This document shows positions 16,885 to 25,060 of a DNA stretch of 64,000 nt, in pieces. Numbering within the stretch: the stretch's first letter is position 1; the number at the start of each line of letters is the position of its first letter. This stretch comes from Streptomyces spirodelae (lineage in GTDB: Bacteria > Actinomycetota > Actinomycetes > Streptomycetales > Streptomycetaceae): the NCBI RefSeq assembly GCF_017676385.1, contig NZ_JAFFZN010000008.1:62001-126000 (forward strand), given 5' to 3'. The notes below the pieces were generated by a model, which saw only the letters and a program-made list of their open reading frames with translations, made no database searches and was not told the DNA's origin. Position numbers and translations under genes: made by a program.

Positions 16885-19452
16885 ATGACCAACTCACGCT
16901 CCGCAACCCCGCGCAAGCTCGTCGTCGTCGGACACGGCATGGTCGGCCACCGGCTGGTCGAGGCCCTCGACTCCCGCGATACGGACCGGCAGTGGGAGAT
17001 CACCGTACTCGCCGAGGAGCACCGCCCCGCCTACGACCGGGTGGCCCTCTCCTCCTGCTTCGACGGCGCCGACGAGAGCGCGCTGCGGCTGCCCGAGCAC
17101 GACCCCGAGCGGATCGACCTCAGGCTCGGCGACCCGGTCACCGCACTGGACCGGGACGCGAACGCCGTACTGACCGCGTCCGGCGAGCGGGTGCCCTACG
17201 ACGCGCTCGTACTGGCCACCGGATCGCGGCCGTTCGTACCGCCGCTGCCCGGCTCCACGGCGCCCGGCTGCCTGGTCTACCGCACCCTCGACGACATCGA
17301 CGCCATCCGCGCGGCAGCCGAGGAGTCCGCCACCGGGCGCGGAGTCGTCGTCGGCGGCGGGCTGCTCGGTCTGGAGGCCGCCAACGCGCTGCGGCTGCTG
17401 GGGCTGACCACCCACGTGGTGGAGATGGCACCGCACCTGATGGCCGTCCAGCTCGATACGGGCGGCGGCGCGCTGCTCGGCCGCATGGTGGGCGAACTGG
17501 GCGTGGCCGTGCACACCGGAACCGGCACCCAGCAGGTCCTCACCGACCCGGAGACCGGCGCGGTCACCGGCGTGGAGTTGAGCGACGGCACCCTCCTGGA
17601 GACCGACCTGGTGGTCTTCGCCGCCGGGGTGCGGCCGCGCGACGAACTCGCCAGGGAGGCGGGCCTCCAGGTGGGGGAGCGCGGCGGCGTCGTCGTGGAC
17701 GAGAGCTGCCGGTCCGTCACCGACCCCGCTGTCTGGGCGGTGGGCGAGGTCGCCTGCATCGAGGGGCGCACCCTCGGCCTGGTCGCGCCCGGCTACGCCA
17801 TGGCGGAGACGGTCGCCGACCGGCTGCTGGGCGGCGCGGCAGGCTTCCCCGGCGCCGACACCGCCACCCAGCTCAAGCTGCTCGGCGTCGGTGTGGCCTC
17901 CTTCGGCGACGCGCACGCCACCACCCCGGGGGCGCTGGAGGTCGTCCTCAACGACCCGGTCGCGGCCACCTACGGCAAGCTCGTCGTCTCCGACGACGCC
18001 AAGACCCTGCTCGGCGGCATCCTGGTCGGCGACACCTCCGGCTACCCGCTGCTGCGCCCGCTGGTGGGCAGCGCCCTGCCCGCCGACCCGTCCGTGCTGC
18101 TGGCGCCGCAGTCCGAGGGCGCGGCAAGCGGCGTCGGTGTCGCCGGACTCCCGGACACCGCACAGATCTGCAGCTGCCACGCCGTCACCAAGGGCGCGCT
18201 GACCGAGGCCATCACCGAGCAGGGCTGCGCCGACGTGCCCGCGCTCAAATCCTGCACCAAGGCGGGCACCGGCTGCGGCTCCTGCGTACCCGCGCTCAAG
18301 CAGCTCCTGGAGGCGGCCGGTGTCGAGCAGTCCACGGCGCTGTGCGAGCACTTCGACCACTCGCGGGCCGAGCTGTTCGAGATCGTCGCCGCCACCGGCG
18401 TCACCACCTTCTCGCAGCTGGTGGCCGAGCACGGGCGCGGCAGGGGCTGCGACGTGTGCAAACCGGCCGTCGCCGCGATCCTCGCCTCCCGCGACAGCGG
18501 CACCCACATCCTGGACGGCGAACGCGGCGGCCTGCAGGACACCAACGACCGCCACCTGGCCAATATGCAGCGCAACGGCACCTACTCGGTCGTACCCCGC
18601 GTCCCCGGCGGCGAGATCACCCCGGCCAAGCTCATCGTGCTGGGCGAGGTCGCCCGCGACTTCGGCCTCTACACCAAGATCACCGGCGGTCAGCGCATCG
18701 ACCTGCTCGGCGCCCGCCTCGAACAGCTCCCCGCCATCTGGCGCCGGCTCACCGACGCCGGCTTCGAGTCCGGGCACGCCTACGGCAAGGCCGTCCGTAC
18801 GGTGAAGTCCTGCGTGGGCTCCACCTGGTGCCGCTACGGCGTCCAGGACTCCGTCGGCCTCGCCATCGAACTGGAGCTGCGCTACCGCGGGCTGCGCGCC
18901 CCGCACAAGCTCAAGGCGGGCGTCTCCGGGTGCGCCCGGGAGTGCGCCGAGGCCCGCAGCAAGGACTTCGGCATCATCGCCACCGAGCAGGGCTGGAACC
19001 TCTACGTCGGCGGAAACGGCGGCTTCACCCCCCGCCACGCCGAACTCCTCGCGTCCGACCTGGACCACGAGACGCTGGTGCGCACCATCGACCGGTTCCT
19101 GATGTTCTACATCCGCACCGCCGACCGCCTCCAGCGGACCGCCGCCTGGCTGGAGTCACTGGAGGGCGGCCTGGACCACCTGCGCGCCGTCGTCATGGAC
19201 GACTCGCTCGGCATCTGCGCCGAGCTGGACGCCGCCATGGAACGGCACGTCGCCGACTACCACGACGAGTGGCGCGGTGTCCTGGAGGACCCCGCGAAGC
19301 TGGCCCGTTTCACCTCCTTCGTCAACGCCCCGGAGACCCCCGACCCGGCGATCTCCTTCGCCGTCGAGCGGGAGCAGCCGGTACCGGTGCCGGGCCCGGT
19401 CTCCCTCGGCATGCCGGTCCTGCCCGCCGCCGAGGGCACGAGCGCCCGATGA
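16885..19452 (+). CDS. nirB: Nitrite reductase [NAD(P)H], large subunit
   Basis: This 855-residue siroheme enzyme reduces nitrite to ammonium in the cytoplasm. In order it has FAD- and NAD-binding folds (about 1-400), BFD-like [2Fe-2S] regions (CSCH and CGSC near 430-480), a ferredoxin-like half domain, and the siroheme/[4Fe-4S] domain with C643, C649, C683 and C687. The ATG at 16885 is chosen because GAGGTGA at 16873-16879 is a strong ribosome site that overlaps the previous stop. A GTG at 16876 would add three residues. NirD overlaps its end. It needs siroheme, which fits the chelatase-like gene downstream. Confidence 0.95.
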   Translation: MTNSRSATPRKLVVVGHGMVGHRLVEALDSRDTDRQWEITVLAEEHRPAYDRVALSSCFDGADESALRLPEHDPERIDLRLGDPVTALDRDANAVLTASGERVPYDALVLATGSRPFVPPLPGSTAPGCLVYRTLDDIDAIRAAAEESATGRGVVVGGGLLGLEAANALRLLGLTTHVVEMAPHLMAVQLDTGGGALLGRMVGELGVAVHTGTGTQQVLTDPETGAVTGVELSDGTLLETDLVVFAAGVRPRDELAREAGLQVGERGGVVVDESCRSVTDPAVWAVGEVACIEGRTLGLVAPGYAMAETVADRLLGGAAGFPGADTATQLKLLGVGVASFGDAHATTPGALEVVLNDPVAATYGKLVVSDDAKTLLGGILVGDTSGYPLLRPLVGSALPADPSVLLAPQSEGAASGVGVAGLPDTAQICSCHAVTKGALTEAITEQGCADVPALKSCTKAGTGCGSCVPALKQLLEAAGVEQSTALCEHFDHSRAELFEIVAATGVTTFSQLVAEHGRGRGCDVCKPAVAAILASRDSGTHILDGERGGLQDTNDRHLANMQRNGTYSVVPRVPGGEITPAKLIVLGEVARDFGLYTKITGGQRIDLLGARLEQLPAIWRRLTDAGFESGHAYGKAVRTVKSCVGSTWCRYGVQDSVGLAIELELRYRGLRAPHKLKAGVSGCARECAEARSKDFGIIATEQGWNLYVGGNGGFTPRHAELLASDLDHETLVRTIDRFLMFYIRTADRLQRTAAWLESLEGGLDHLRAVVMDDSLGICAELDAAMERHVADYHDEWRGVLEDPAKLARFTSFVNAPETPDPAISFAVEREQPVPVPGPVSLGMPVLPAAEGTSAR

Positions 19453-19487
19453 AGACATCTGTCCCCGCGAGCCGAAAGGTGACCTCT

Positions 19488-19913
19488 GTGACCACCATGA
19501 CCACCAGCTCCACCGCTCCCGCCGGCTCCACCGGCCCCGCCACCGGCGCTGCCACCGACTGGGCCGCCGTCTGCCCGCTGGACGCCCTCCCCGTCGAGCA
19601 GGGCCGCGCCGCGCTGCTGCCGGACGGCACCGCCGTCGCCCTCTTCCGACTGCACACCGGCGAGATCCACGCGGTCGGGAATCTGGACCCCTTCAGCGGG
19701 GCACCCGTGATCTGTCACGGCATCGTCGGCGACCGCGACGGCGTCCCCGTCGTGACCGGACCGCTCGGCAAGGAGACCTTCGAGCTGGCGACCGGCCGCT
19801 GCCTGGACGACGAGACCGTCCTGCTCCCCGTCCACGAGGTCCGGCTGACCGGCCGGGTGATCGAGGTTACGGCCCGGCGAAACACGGTCGAAACGCTGGT
19901 CGGGCGAGGATGA
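19488..19913 (+). CDS. nirD: Nitrite reductase small subunit
   Basis: This 141-residue protein is the small partner of NirB. It has a Rieske-like beta fold without cluster ligands: where Rieske proteins have CxH and CxxH, it shows VGNLDPFSGAPVICHG. The GTG at 19488 is chosen because AAAGGTGA lies 5 bases in front. The frame also contains an ATG at 19449 that overlaps the nirB stop as ATGA, which would add 13 residues. The N-terminal stretch is Thr/Ala rich and probably disordered. It closes the structural part of the nitrogen cluster. Confidence 0.9.
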   Translation: MTTMTTSSTAPAGSTGPATGAATDWAAVCPLDALPVEQGRAALLPDGTAVALFRLHTGEIHAVGNLDPFSGAPVICHGIVGDRDGVPVVTGPLGKETFELATGRCLDDETVLLPVHEVRLTGRVIEVTARRNTVETLVGRG

Positions 19914-19953
19914 GAAGCACGCAGCACCCACGAGAGCACTGAGAGGAGACGCG

Positions 19954-21117
19954 GTGTCGGCACCTGACCCGTCGCTCAGCCGCACGGGAACCGTTCCCCC
20001 GCTGGCGGGGTTCACCGTCGCGGTCACAGCCGCGCGCCGGGCCGAGGAGCTGGGCGCGCTGCTGGAGCGGCGCGGCGCCGAGGTCGTCCACGCGCCCGCG
20101 CTGCGCATCGTCCCGCTCGCCGACGACGACGAACTGCGCGACGCCACCAAGGAGCTGGCGGCCCGGCCGCCGGACGTGGCCGTCGCCACCACCGGCATCG
20201 GCTTCCGCGGCTGGATGGAGGCCGCCGACGGCTGGGGTGAGGGCGAGGCCCTGCGCGGCGCCCTCGCCCGGAGCGAGGTGCTGGCGCGCGGCCCGAAGGC
20301 GTGCGGGGCGCTGCGCGCCGCCGGGCTCCGCGAAGCCTGGTCCCCGGCCTCGGAGTCCTCGACCGAAGTCCTCGAACGCCTGCTCGCCCGGGACGACCTC
20401 GACGGACTGCGGATCGCCGTCCAGCTGCACGGTGAACCGCTGCGCGACTTCATCGACGCGCTGCGGGGTGCCGGCGCCGAGGTGGTGCCGGTGCCCGTCT
20501 ACCGGTGGACGGGCCCCCTCGACCCCGCCCCCCTCGACCGCCTGATCGACAGCGTGCTGGCAGGCGGCGTCGACGCCGTCACCTTCACCAGCGCGCTGGC
20601 CGCCGCCGGACTCTACGCCCGCGCCGAGGAACAGGGCGCCGCCGAGGAACTGACCCGGGCGCTGCGCGACCGCACCCAGGTCGCCTGCGTCGGCCCTGTC
20701 ACGGCCGCGCCCCTGCTCGCCCGGGACATCCCCGCGTACTGGCCGGACCGCTTCCGCGTCGGAGCCCTCGTCCGCCTGCTCGGCGAACGGCTCCCCGCCA
20801 CCGCGCCCACGCTGCCCGCGGCCGGCCACACGCTTGAGGTACGCGGCTCCGCAGCCCTGCTCGACGGCGAGCTGCGGCCCGTCAGCCCCGGCCCCATGGC
20901 CATTCTCCGCGCCCTGACCCGCCACCCCGGCCAGGTGATGTCCTGCGCCGACCTGCTGCCCTACCTGCCCGGTGGGGGTACCGACGAACACGCCGTCGAA
21001 GCCGCCGTCGCCCGGCTGCGCACCTCGCTGGGGGTCTCCTCGGTCGTGCAGACCGTCACCAAACGCGGCTACCGCATCGCTCTCGACCCCGCCGCCGTGT
21101 GTGAGGGCGGCGCATGA
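19954..21117 (+). CDS. nnaR: NnaR-type regulator: uroporphyrinogen-III-synthase-like domain plus winged helix
   Basis: This 387-residue protein joins a HemD-like domain (about 15-270) to an OmpR-type winged helix at about 290-380 (ARLRTSLGVSSVVQTVTKRGYRI). The same fusion is known as NnaR, a co-activator that works with GlnR on nitrite reductase genes in S. coelicolor and mycobacteria (established for the family). GAGAGGAG lies just before the GTG at 19954. The position directly after nirBD supports a regulatory role over enzyme function. Whether the HemD-like domain still makes uroporphyrinogen III or only senses a tetrapyrrole cannot be told. Its stop overlaps the chelatase-like gene. Confidence 0.88.
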   Translation: MSAPDPSLSRTGTVPPLAGFTVAVTAARRAEELGALLERRGAEVVHAPALRIVPLADDDELRDATKELAARPPDVAVATTGIGFRGWMEAADGWGEGEALRGALARSEVLARGPKACGALRAAGLREAWSPASESSTEVLERLLARDDLDGLRIAVQLHGEPLRDFIDALRGAGAEVVPVPVYRWTGPLDPAPLDRLIDSVLAGGVDAVTFTSALAAAGLYARAEEQGAAEELTRALRDRTQVACVGPVTAAPLLARDIPAYWPDRFRVGALVRLLGERLPATAPTLPAAGHTLEVRGSAALLDGELRPVSPGPMAILRALTRHPGQVMSCADLLPYLPGGGTDEHAVEAAVARLRTSLGVSSVVQTVTKRGYRIALDPAAVCEGGA

Positions 21118-21854
21118 CCGTCCTGCTCGTCGCCCATGGCACCCGGCACCTCGCCGGCGTCCGCACCGTGCGGGAGCTGGCCGACGGCGTCGCCGCCCGG
21201 CTGGGGCAGCCGGTCGCCGTCGCCTACGCGGACGTACGGGGGCCGACCGTCGCCGAGGCCCTCTCCCGGTTGCCGGGACCCGTCACCCTGATACCCGCGT
21301 TCCTCGCCTCCGGCTACCACGTGCGGGTCGACATCCCCGCGCAGGTCGCTGCCGCTGGGCGGGCTGCTGCCGTTGGGCAGGCCGCTCTCGTCGGGCGGGC
21401 CGGCGATGTGACCGTGACCCCCGCGCTGGGGGCCGACCCCGCGTTGCTGCCCGCTCTCGTCGACCGGCTCGCCGAGGCCGGTGTCCGGGAGGGTGACGCC
21501 GTGGTGCTCGCCGCCGCCGGGTCCTCCGACCCTGGAGCCCGTGCCGAGGCGCACGCCATGGCCCGGCGGCTCGGTCGCCTTCTGCGGGGGCCCGTGCCGG
21601 TGGCATGGGCTGCCACCGCGGAGCCCGCTGTCGCGGAGGAGGTCGCCCGGTTGCGGAGCGCGGGCGCCCGCCGTGTCGCCGTCGCCACCTGGCTGTTGGC
21701 GCCCGGCCTGTTCGCCGACCGCCTTGCGGCGGCCGGCGCCGATGTCGTGGCCGCGCCCCTGGGAGCGCACCCCTCGGTCACCTCCACCCTCGCCTCGCGG
21801 CCCGCCCTTGGCTTGACGCCGCCGCCATTGGCTGAGGCCGCTTCCATTGGCTGA
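21114..21854 (+). CDS. Sirohydrochlorin chelatase-like (CbiX/SirB) protein
   Basis: This 246-residue protein is predicted to insert iron into sirohydrochlorin to make siroheme for NirB, or to act on a related tetrapyrrole. The opening LLVAHGTR carries the metal-binding histidine of the family. A second histidine-containing FLASGYHVRVDIP follows at about 65. The protein has two CbiX-like halves. It overlaps nnaR by ATGA. Its last 15 residues or so (from LGLTPPPLAEAASIG) are encoded by a dispersed repeat that recurs inverted near thiG. The native C-terminus may therefore have been replaced by repeat sequence. Confidence 0.85.
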   Translation: MTVLLVAHGTRHLAGVRTVRELADGVAARLGQPVAVAYADVRGPTVAEALSRLPGPVTLIPAFLASGYHVRVDIPAQVAAAGRAAAVGQAALVGRAGDVTVTPALGADPALLPALVDRLAEAGVREGDAVVLAAAGSSDPGARAEAHAMARRLGRLLRGPVPVAWAATAEPAVAEEVARLRSAGARRVAVATWLLAPGLFADRLAAAGADVVAAPLGAHPSVTSTLASRPALGLTPPPLAEAASIG

Positions 21855-21957
21855 GGGCCCGGCCCTCTGACCCTCTTCCGTTGTTGGGGGCTCCGCCCCC
21901 CAACCCCCGGGTCCTCGCCGGACAGGCGCTGGGGGCGGAGCCCCCCGACACGACCTG
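21810..21957. repeat. Dispersed repeat, copy A (inverted copy at 60165-60266)
   Basis: The stretch from gacgccgccgccattggc through the GC-rich hairpin to cccgacacgacc matches the reverse complement of 60165-60266 closely. This copy has an extra segment with a second hairpin (21883-21904 and 21930-21947). It begins inside the chelatase-like gene and supplies its stop codon. Confidence 0.8.
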
Positions 21958-22039
21958 TCGGCGGCGGCCAAGAGGGGGAGGTCCACATGGTGGACGGGGC
22001 AATGATGGGGGCGCGATGGCTGTGGCATACTCCCTCGCA

Positions 22040-22157
22040 GGTCACGAGCGACAGCGACCAGGCCCCGGCCCGCTGTCCGGCAACCCTCCTTCCGTGGCGG
22101 GGTGCCCCGGGTGATGACCAGGCCGTAGGACAGCAAGGTCTACGGCAAGCGCGGATC
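22040..22157 (+). ncRNA. SAM-IV riboswitch
   Basis: The segment matches the actinobacterial SAM-IV aptamer as I know it: GGTCACGAG at the start, a CAGCGACC...GCTG stem, CCGGCAACCCTCC, GGGGTGCCCCGGGTGATGACC and a final CTACGGCAAGCGCGG. It senses S-adenosylmethionine and normally represses sulfur metabolism genes. A CATACT at 22026-22031 is a plausible -10. The next full gene is a class V aminotransferase 240 bases downstream, with a very short ORF in between. Confidence 0.88.
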
Positions 22158-22189
22158 CCTCACCGCCAGGGGTCCTGGTCTATGAGGGA
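22156..22189 (+). promoter_or_regulatory. Candidate expression platform sequestering a Shine-Dalgarno
   Basis: TCCCTCA (22156-22162) is exactly complementary to TGAGGGA (22183-22189). Inside, CCAGG (22166-22170) pairs with CCTGG (22174-22178). The 3' arm contains the GAGGGAG ribosome site of the short ORF at 22197, so the hairpin would block its translation. Confidence 0.55.
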
Positions 22190-22217
22190 GCCTTCTGTGA
22201 GCAAGCGAATGCGCTAG
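22182..22217 (+). CDS. Short upstream ORF between riboswitch and aminotransferase
   Basis: GTG at 22197 follows GAGGGAG by 6 bases and encodes MSKRMR before TAG at 22215. An in-frame ATG at 22182 would give MREPSVSKRMR, but its own ribosome site is poor. It is too short for standard gene calling. Its position directly after the SAM-IV aptamer suggests that its translation is the regulated step. There is no direct evidence of expression. Confidence 0.45.
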   Translation: MREPSVSKRMR

Positions 22218-22316
22218 GGCCAAGGGCAGCAGCACTCTTCCGCGCCCGGGCCCGCCTCCCACCGTCACGCTCAACTGTCACGCCGTCAGGCAACAGCGCA
22301 CGTAGGGCATTGCCAT

Positions 22317-22356
22317 GCCGCCATGCCGCGCTGCCGCCATGCCGCGCTGCCGCGCT
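22317..22356. repeat. 16-base tandem repeat in aminotransferase leader
   Basis: GCCGCCATGCCGCGCT occurs twice exactly (22317-22332 and 22333-22348), followed by a partial third copy. It lies 40-80 bases before the aminotransferase start. Confidence 0.8.
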
Positions 22357-22396
22357 GCCGTGAGCCTCCACGCCATTCCCTCACCGGAGCACCCCC

Positions 22397-23818
22397 ATGT
22401 CTGCAACCACCACATTTGCCCCCGTCTGTACCCTCTCCCGCATCGATGAGCCCCTCCCCGTCCTCGGCGGCGACGTCCACGTCCCGCTCGTCACCGGCGG
22501 CGAAACCCCGTACGCGGCGCTGGACTACGCGGCGAGCGCCCCCGCGTTGCAGCGGGTGTGGGACGACGTGGCGGCGTACGCGCCGTACTACGGCAGCGTG
22601 CACCGAGGCGCCGGCCACCTCTCCCAGTTGTCGACCGAACTGTTCGAGCAGAGCAGGCAGACCGTCGCCGAGTTCCTCGGCTGCCGCGAGGGCGACCAGG
22701 TCGTCTTCACCAGGTCGACGACCGACTCCCTCAACCTCCTTGCCGCCGCACTGCCGCCCGGCACCCGGGTGTTCGTGTTCGAGACCGAGCACCACGCCGC
22801 CCTCCTGCCGTGGCAGGCCCGCGGCAGCGACGTGACGTATCTGGACGCGCCCCGCTCGCCCGAACAGGCCGTCGCAACGCTGGAGTCGGCCCTGCACGCG
22901 GCGCCCTCCGGGCCGAAGCTGGTCTGTGTGACGGGCGCCTCCAACGTCACAGGTGAGGTGTGGCCGGTGCGTGAGCTGGCCCGCGCCGCGCACCGGCACG
23001 GCGCCCGCCTGGTGCTGGACGCCGCGCAGCTCGCCCCGCACCGGCCGGTCAGCCTGTCGGAACTGGAGGCGGACTGGGTGGCGTTCTCCGGGCACAAGCT
23101 GTACGCGCCCTTCGGTGCCGGAGTGCTGGCGGGCCGCGCCGACTGGCTGCGCGCGGCGGAGCCGTACCTGGCGGGCGGCGGTGCCAGCCGCCGCGTGTCC
23201 CGCACCGCGGACGGCACCGTGGAGGCGGAGTGGCACACCACCGCGGCCCGCCACGAGGCGGGCTCGCCCAACGTGATCGGCGCGTACGCGGTCGCCTCCG
23301 CCTGCCGGGCGCTCACCGAGGCCGGGTTCGACCGCCTCGTGGCCCGCGAGGAGGAACTGCTGGCCCGGCTGCGCAAGGGACTGGCCGAACTCCCCGAGGT
23401 GCGAGTCCTCTCCCTCTTCGGGGAGGAAGCGGACCAGGTCGGCGTGGTCTCCTTCGTCGTGGAGGGCTGGAACAGCTCCCACTTCGCGGCGGCGCTCTCG
23501 GCCGAGTACGGGATCGGGGTACGCGACGGCCTCTTCTGCGCCCACCCGCTGCTGCGCGCGCTCCTCGGGCAGCAGGGCGACGCCCCGGGGGAGTGCGGAG
23601 CTCCCGACGGGGCGTCCGGGGAACTCCCCGGGTCTTCGGCCGGGGTGACCCCCACGCTCAACGCCGTCCGCGTCAGCTTCGGTGCCGGGACGCCGGACGA
23701 GCACGTGGACCGGTTCCTCAGCGCCGTCAGGCAGTTGGTGCGGGACGGAGCGAGCTGGACCTACCGCACGGAGAACGGCCGCTGCGTGCCGGAACCCCGC
23801 AGGGACGCGGCGAACTGA
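22397..23818 (+). CDS. Class V aminotransferase, cysteine-desulfurase-like
   Basis: This 473-residue PLP enzyme belongs to aminotransferase class V. Marks are YYGSVHRGAGHLS near residue 70, TRSTTDSLNLLA (phosphate-binding loop region), ETEHHAALLPW, and the PLP lysine K234 in FSGHKLYAPFG. It lacks an obvious NifS/SufS active-site cysteine loop that I can identify with confidence, so a desulfurase or carbon-sulfur lyase role is inferred. A SAM-IV riboswitch upstream points to sulfur amino acid metabolism. GGAG lies about 8 bases before the ATG. The region at about 395-425 has a Gly/Ser/Pro-rich insertion. Confidence 0.85.
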   Translation: MSATTTFAPVCTLSRIDEPLPVLGGDVHVPLVTGGETPYAALDYAASAPALQRVWDDVAAYAPYYGSVHRGAGHLSQLSTELFEQSRQTVAEFLGCREGDQVVFTRSTTDSLNLLAAALPPGTRVFVFETEHHAALLPWQARGSDVTYLDAPRSPEQAVATLESALHAAPSGPKLVCVTGASNVTGEVWPVRELARAAHRHGARLVLDAAQLAPHRPVSLSELEADWVAFSGHKLYAPFGAGVLAGRADWLRAAEPYLAGGGASRRVSRTADGTVEAEWHTTAARHEAGSPNVIGAYAVASACRALTEAGFDRLVAREEELLARLRKGLAELPEVRVLSLFGEEADQVGVVSFVVEGWNSSHFAAALSAEYGIGVRDGLFCAHPLLRALLGQQGDAPGECGAPDGASGELPGSSAGVTPTLNAVRVSFGAGTPDEHVDRFLSAVRQLVRDGASWTYRTENGRCVPEPRRDAAN

Positions 23819-23835
23819 GCCGCCCCTCGCACGGG

Positions 23836-24699
23836 TCAGCCGACGACGGCCTCCCGCTCTCGTACGGGCACCATCAGGTGGGTGACGAGCTGGTCGGGTG
23901 GGGTGGTGGCGGGGTCGTCGACGTAGACCTCCCGCAGCGGCCCGGCAGGGGCGTGCCCGTGCTCGGCGCACCACGCCAGCAGCGCGTGCGCGGTCAGCGG
24001 GATCTGCGCGTACGGGCCCAGATGCGTCGCGCGGGCGAACGTCCCACCCGGCAGCAGCTCGATGGCGGCGGGCTCGGACGCTGCGGCGCCGTCCTCCAGG
24101 GCGCCGCCTTCCAGCGTGGCGCCGTCCTCCAGCGCCGCTCCGACCGCGATCGGAACGCGCTCCTCCATGTCGAGCGGGAACAGCCCGGTGAGCCGGGGCG
24201 GGCCCTCCCCGGAGAGCAACGGCAGCAGCCGGGCCACACAGCGGGAGGTGGCCCGCGCGATGTCGTACGGCGAGGTGGCGACCTCCCGTACCAGGACGAC
24301 GCGCTGTGGACCCTCCTCGTGGAGGGCGACGTGAGCGGTCTCGGCGCTGGGCAGCCCCCGCTCCAGGATGTGCTCCAGCGCGGTGAGGCTGTGCCGGCGC
24401 CGGGCGAGCTCGCCCTCGAGCCGGTCGTGTACGGCGGTCAGCGCGCCGGTGGCGGTCGGCTCCCCGCGCAGCACTTCGGCCACGACAGGCAGCGGCACGT
24501 CCAGGGAGCGCAGCAGGCCGATGGTCAGCGCGTCGGGGGCCTGCCCGGCGCGGTAGTAGCGGTATCCGGTGGCCGGGTCCACCCGGGCGGGAGGCAGCAC
24601 GCCGAGGTCGGCATAGTGCCGCAGCTGTTTGACGCTGAGCCGGGCCAGGCGGGCGAACTGTCCGATGGACAGCAGGGGTTCGTCGTTCACGCGGACCAC
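23836..24699 (-). CDS. MerR-family regulator with GyrI-like effector domain
   Basis: This 287-residue protein has an N-terminal MerR winged helix (LLSIGQFARLARLSVKQLRHYADLG and the YRYY wing), a coiled-coil dimerisation helix at about 85-120, and a C-terminal GyrI-like ligand-binding domain ending with VYVDDPATTPPDQLVTHLMVPV. This is the BmrR-type layout, which usually senses bulky hydrophobic compounds. The GTG at 24699 is chosen because AGGAGAG precedes it by 6 bases; an ATG at 24726 is also in frame but has its GGAGG too close. The effector domain contains an unusual Glu/Gly-rich insert (LEDGATLEGGALEDG). No target gene is obvious next to it. Confidence 0.85.
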   Translation of the reverse strand: MVRVNDEPLLSIGQFARLARLSVKQLRHYADLGVLPPARVDPATGYRYYRAGQAPDALTIGLLRSLDVPLPVVAEVLRGEPTATGALTAVHDRLEGELARRRHSLTALEHILERGLPSAETAHVALHEEGPQRVVLVREVATSPYDIARATSRCVARLLPLLSGEGPPRLTGLFPLDMEERVPIAVGAALEDGATLEGGALEDGAAASEPAAIELLPGGTFARATHLGPYAQIPLTAHALLAWCAEHGHAPAGPLREVYVDDPATTPPDQLVTHLMVPVREREAVVG

Positions 24700-24778
24700 G
24701 ATGGACTCTCCTGCCGGGAGAGTCATCCTCCCTTCCGCGCCACCTCGGCGGAGCTCCGCGCCGTCCCGGTGGAACGCC

Positions 24779-25060
24779 TCAGGAGTCGAGGCCGATGGCG
24801 AAGGCGGATTCCAGGTCGTGCTGGGAGTAGGTGCGGAAGGCGATATGGGTCTCGGTGGACTCGACGCCCGGCACCTTGCTGATACGGCCCGGGATGATGT
24901 CGGCGAGGTCGTCGTGCTGGGCGACGCGGACCATCGCGATCAGATCGTGCGCACCGGTGACGGAGTAGACCTCGCTGACGCCCTCGATGGCGGCGATCTG
25001 CTCGGCGATCTCGGGGATGCGGTCGGTGCTCGTCCGGATGAGGACGATGGAAGTGATCAC
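24779..25060 (-). CDS. Stand-alone Lrp/AsnC ligand-binding (RAM) domain protein
   Basis: This 93-residue protein is only the effector-binding domain of Lrp/AsnC regulators, with no helix-turn-helix. Marks are ITSIVLIRTSTD at the start, VYSVTGAHDLIAMVRV in the middle and ESTETHIAFRTYSQHDL near the end. Such proteins bind amino acids and may form mixed oligomers with full-length Lrp proteins. The GTG at 25060 overlaps the rhomboid stop codon (GTGA), so it is co-translated with the rhomboid gene. Confidence 0.9.
   Translation of the reverse strand: MITSIVLIRTSTDRIPEIAEQIAAIEGVSEVYSVTGAHDLIAMVRVAQHDDLADIIPGRISKVPGVESTETHIAFRTYSQHDLESAFAIGLDS

Noticed and set aside
16894..19068. A 724-residue minus-strand frame opposite nirB
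   Set aside because: Shadow of nirB, rich in Gly/Ala/Val/Gln with no domain.
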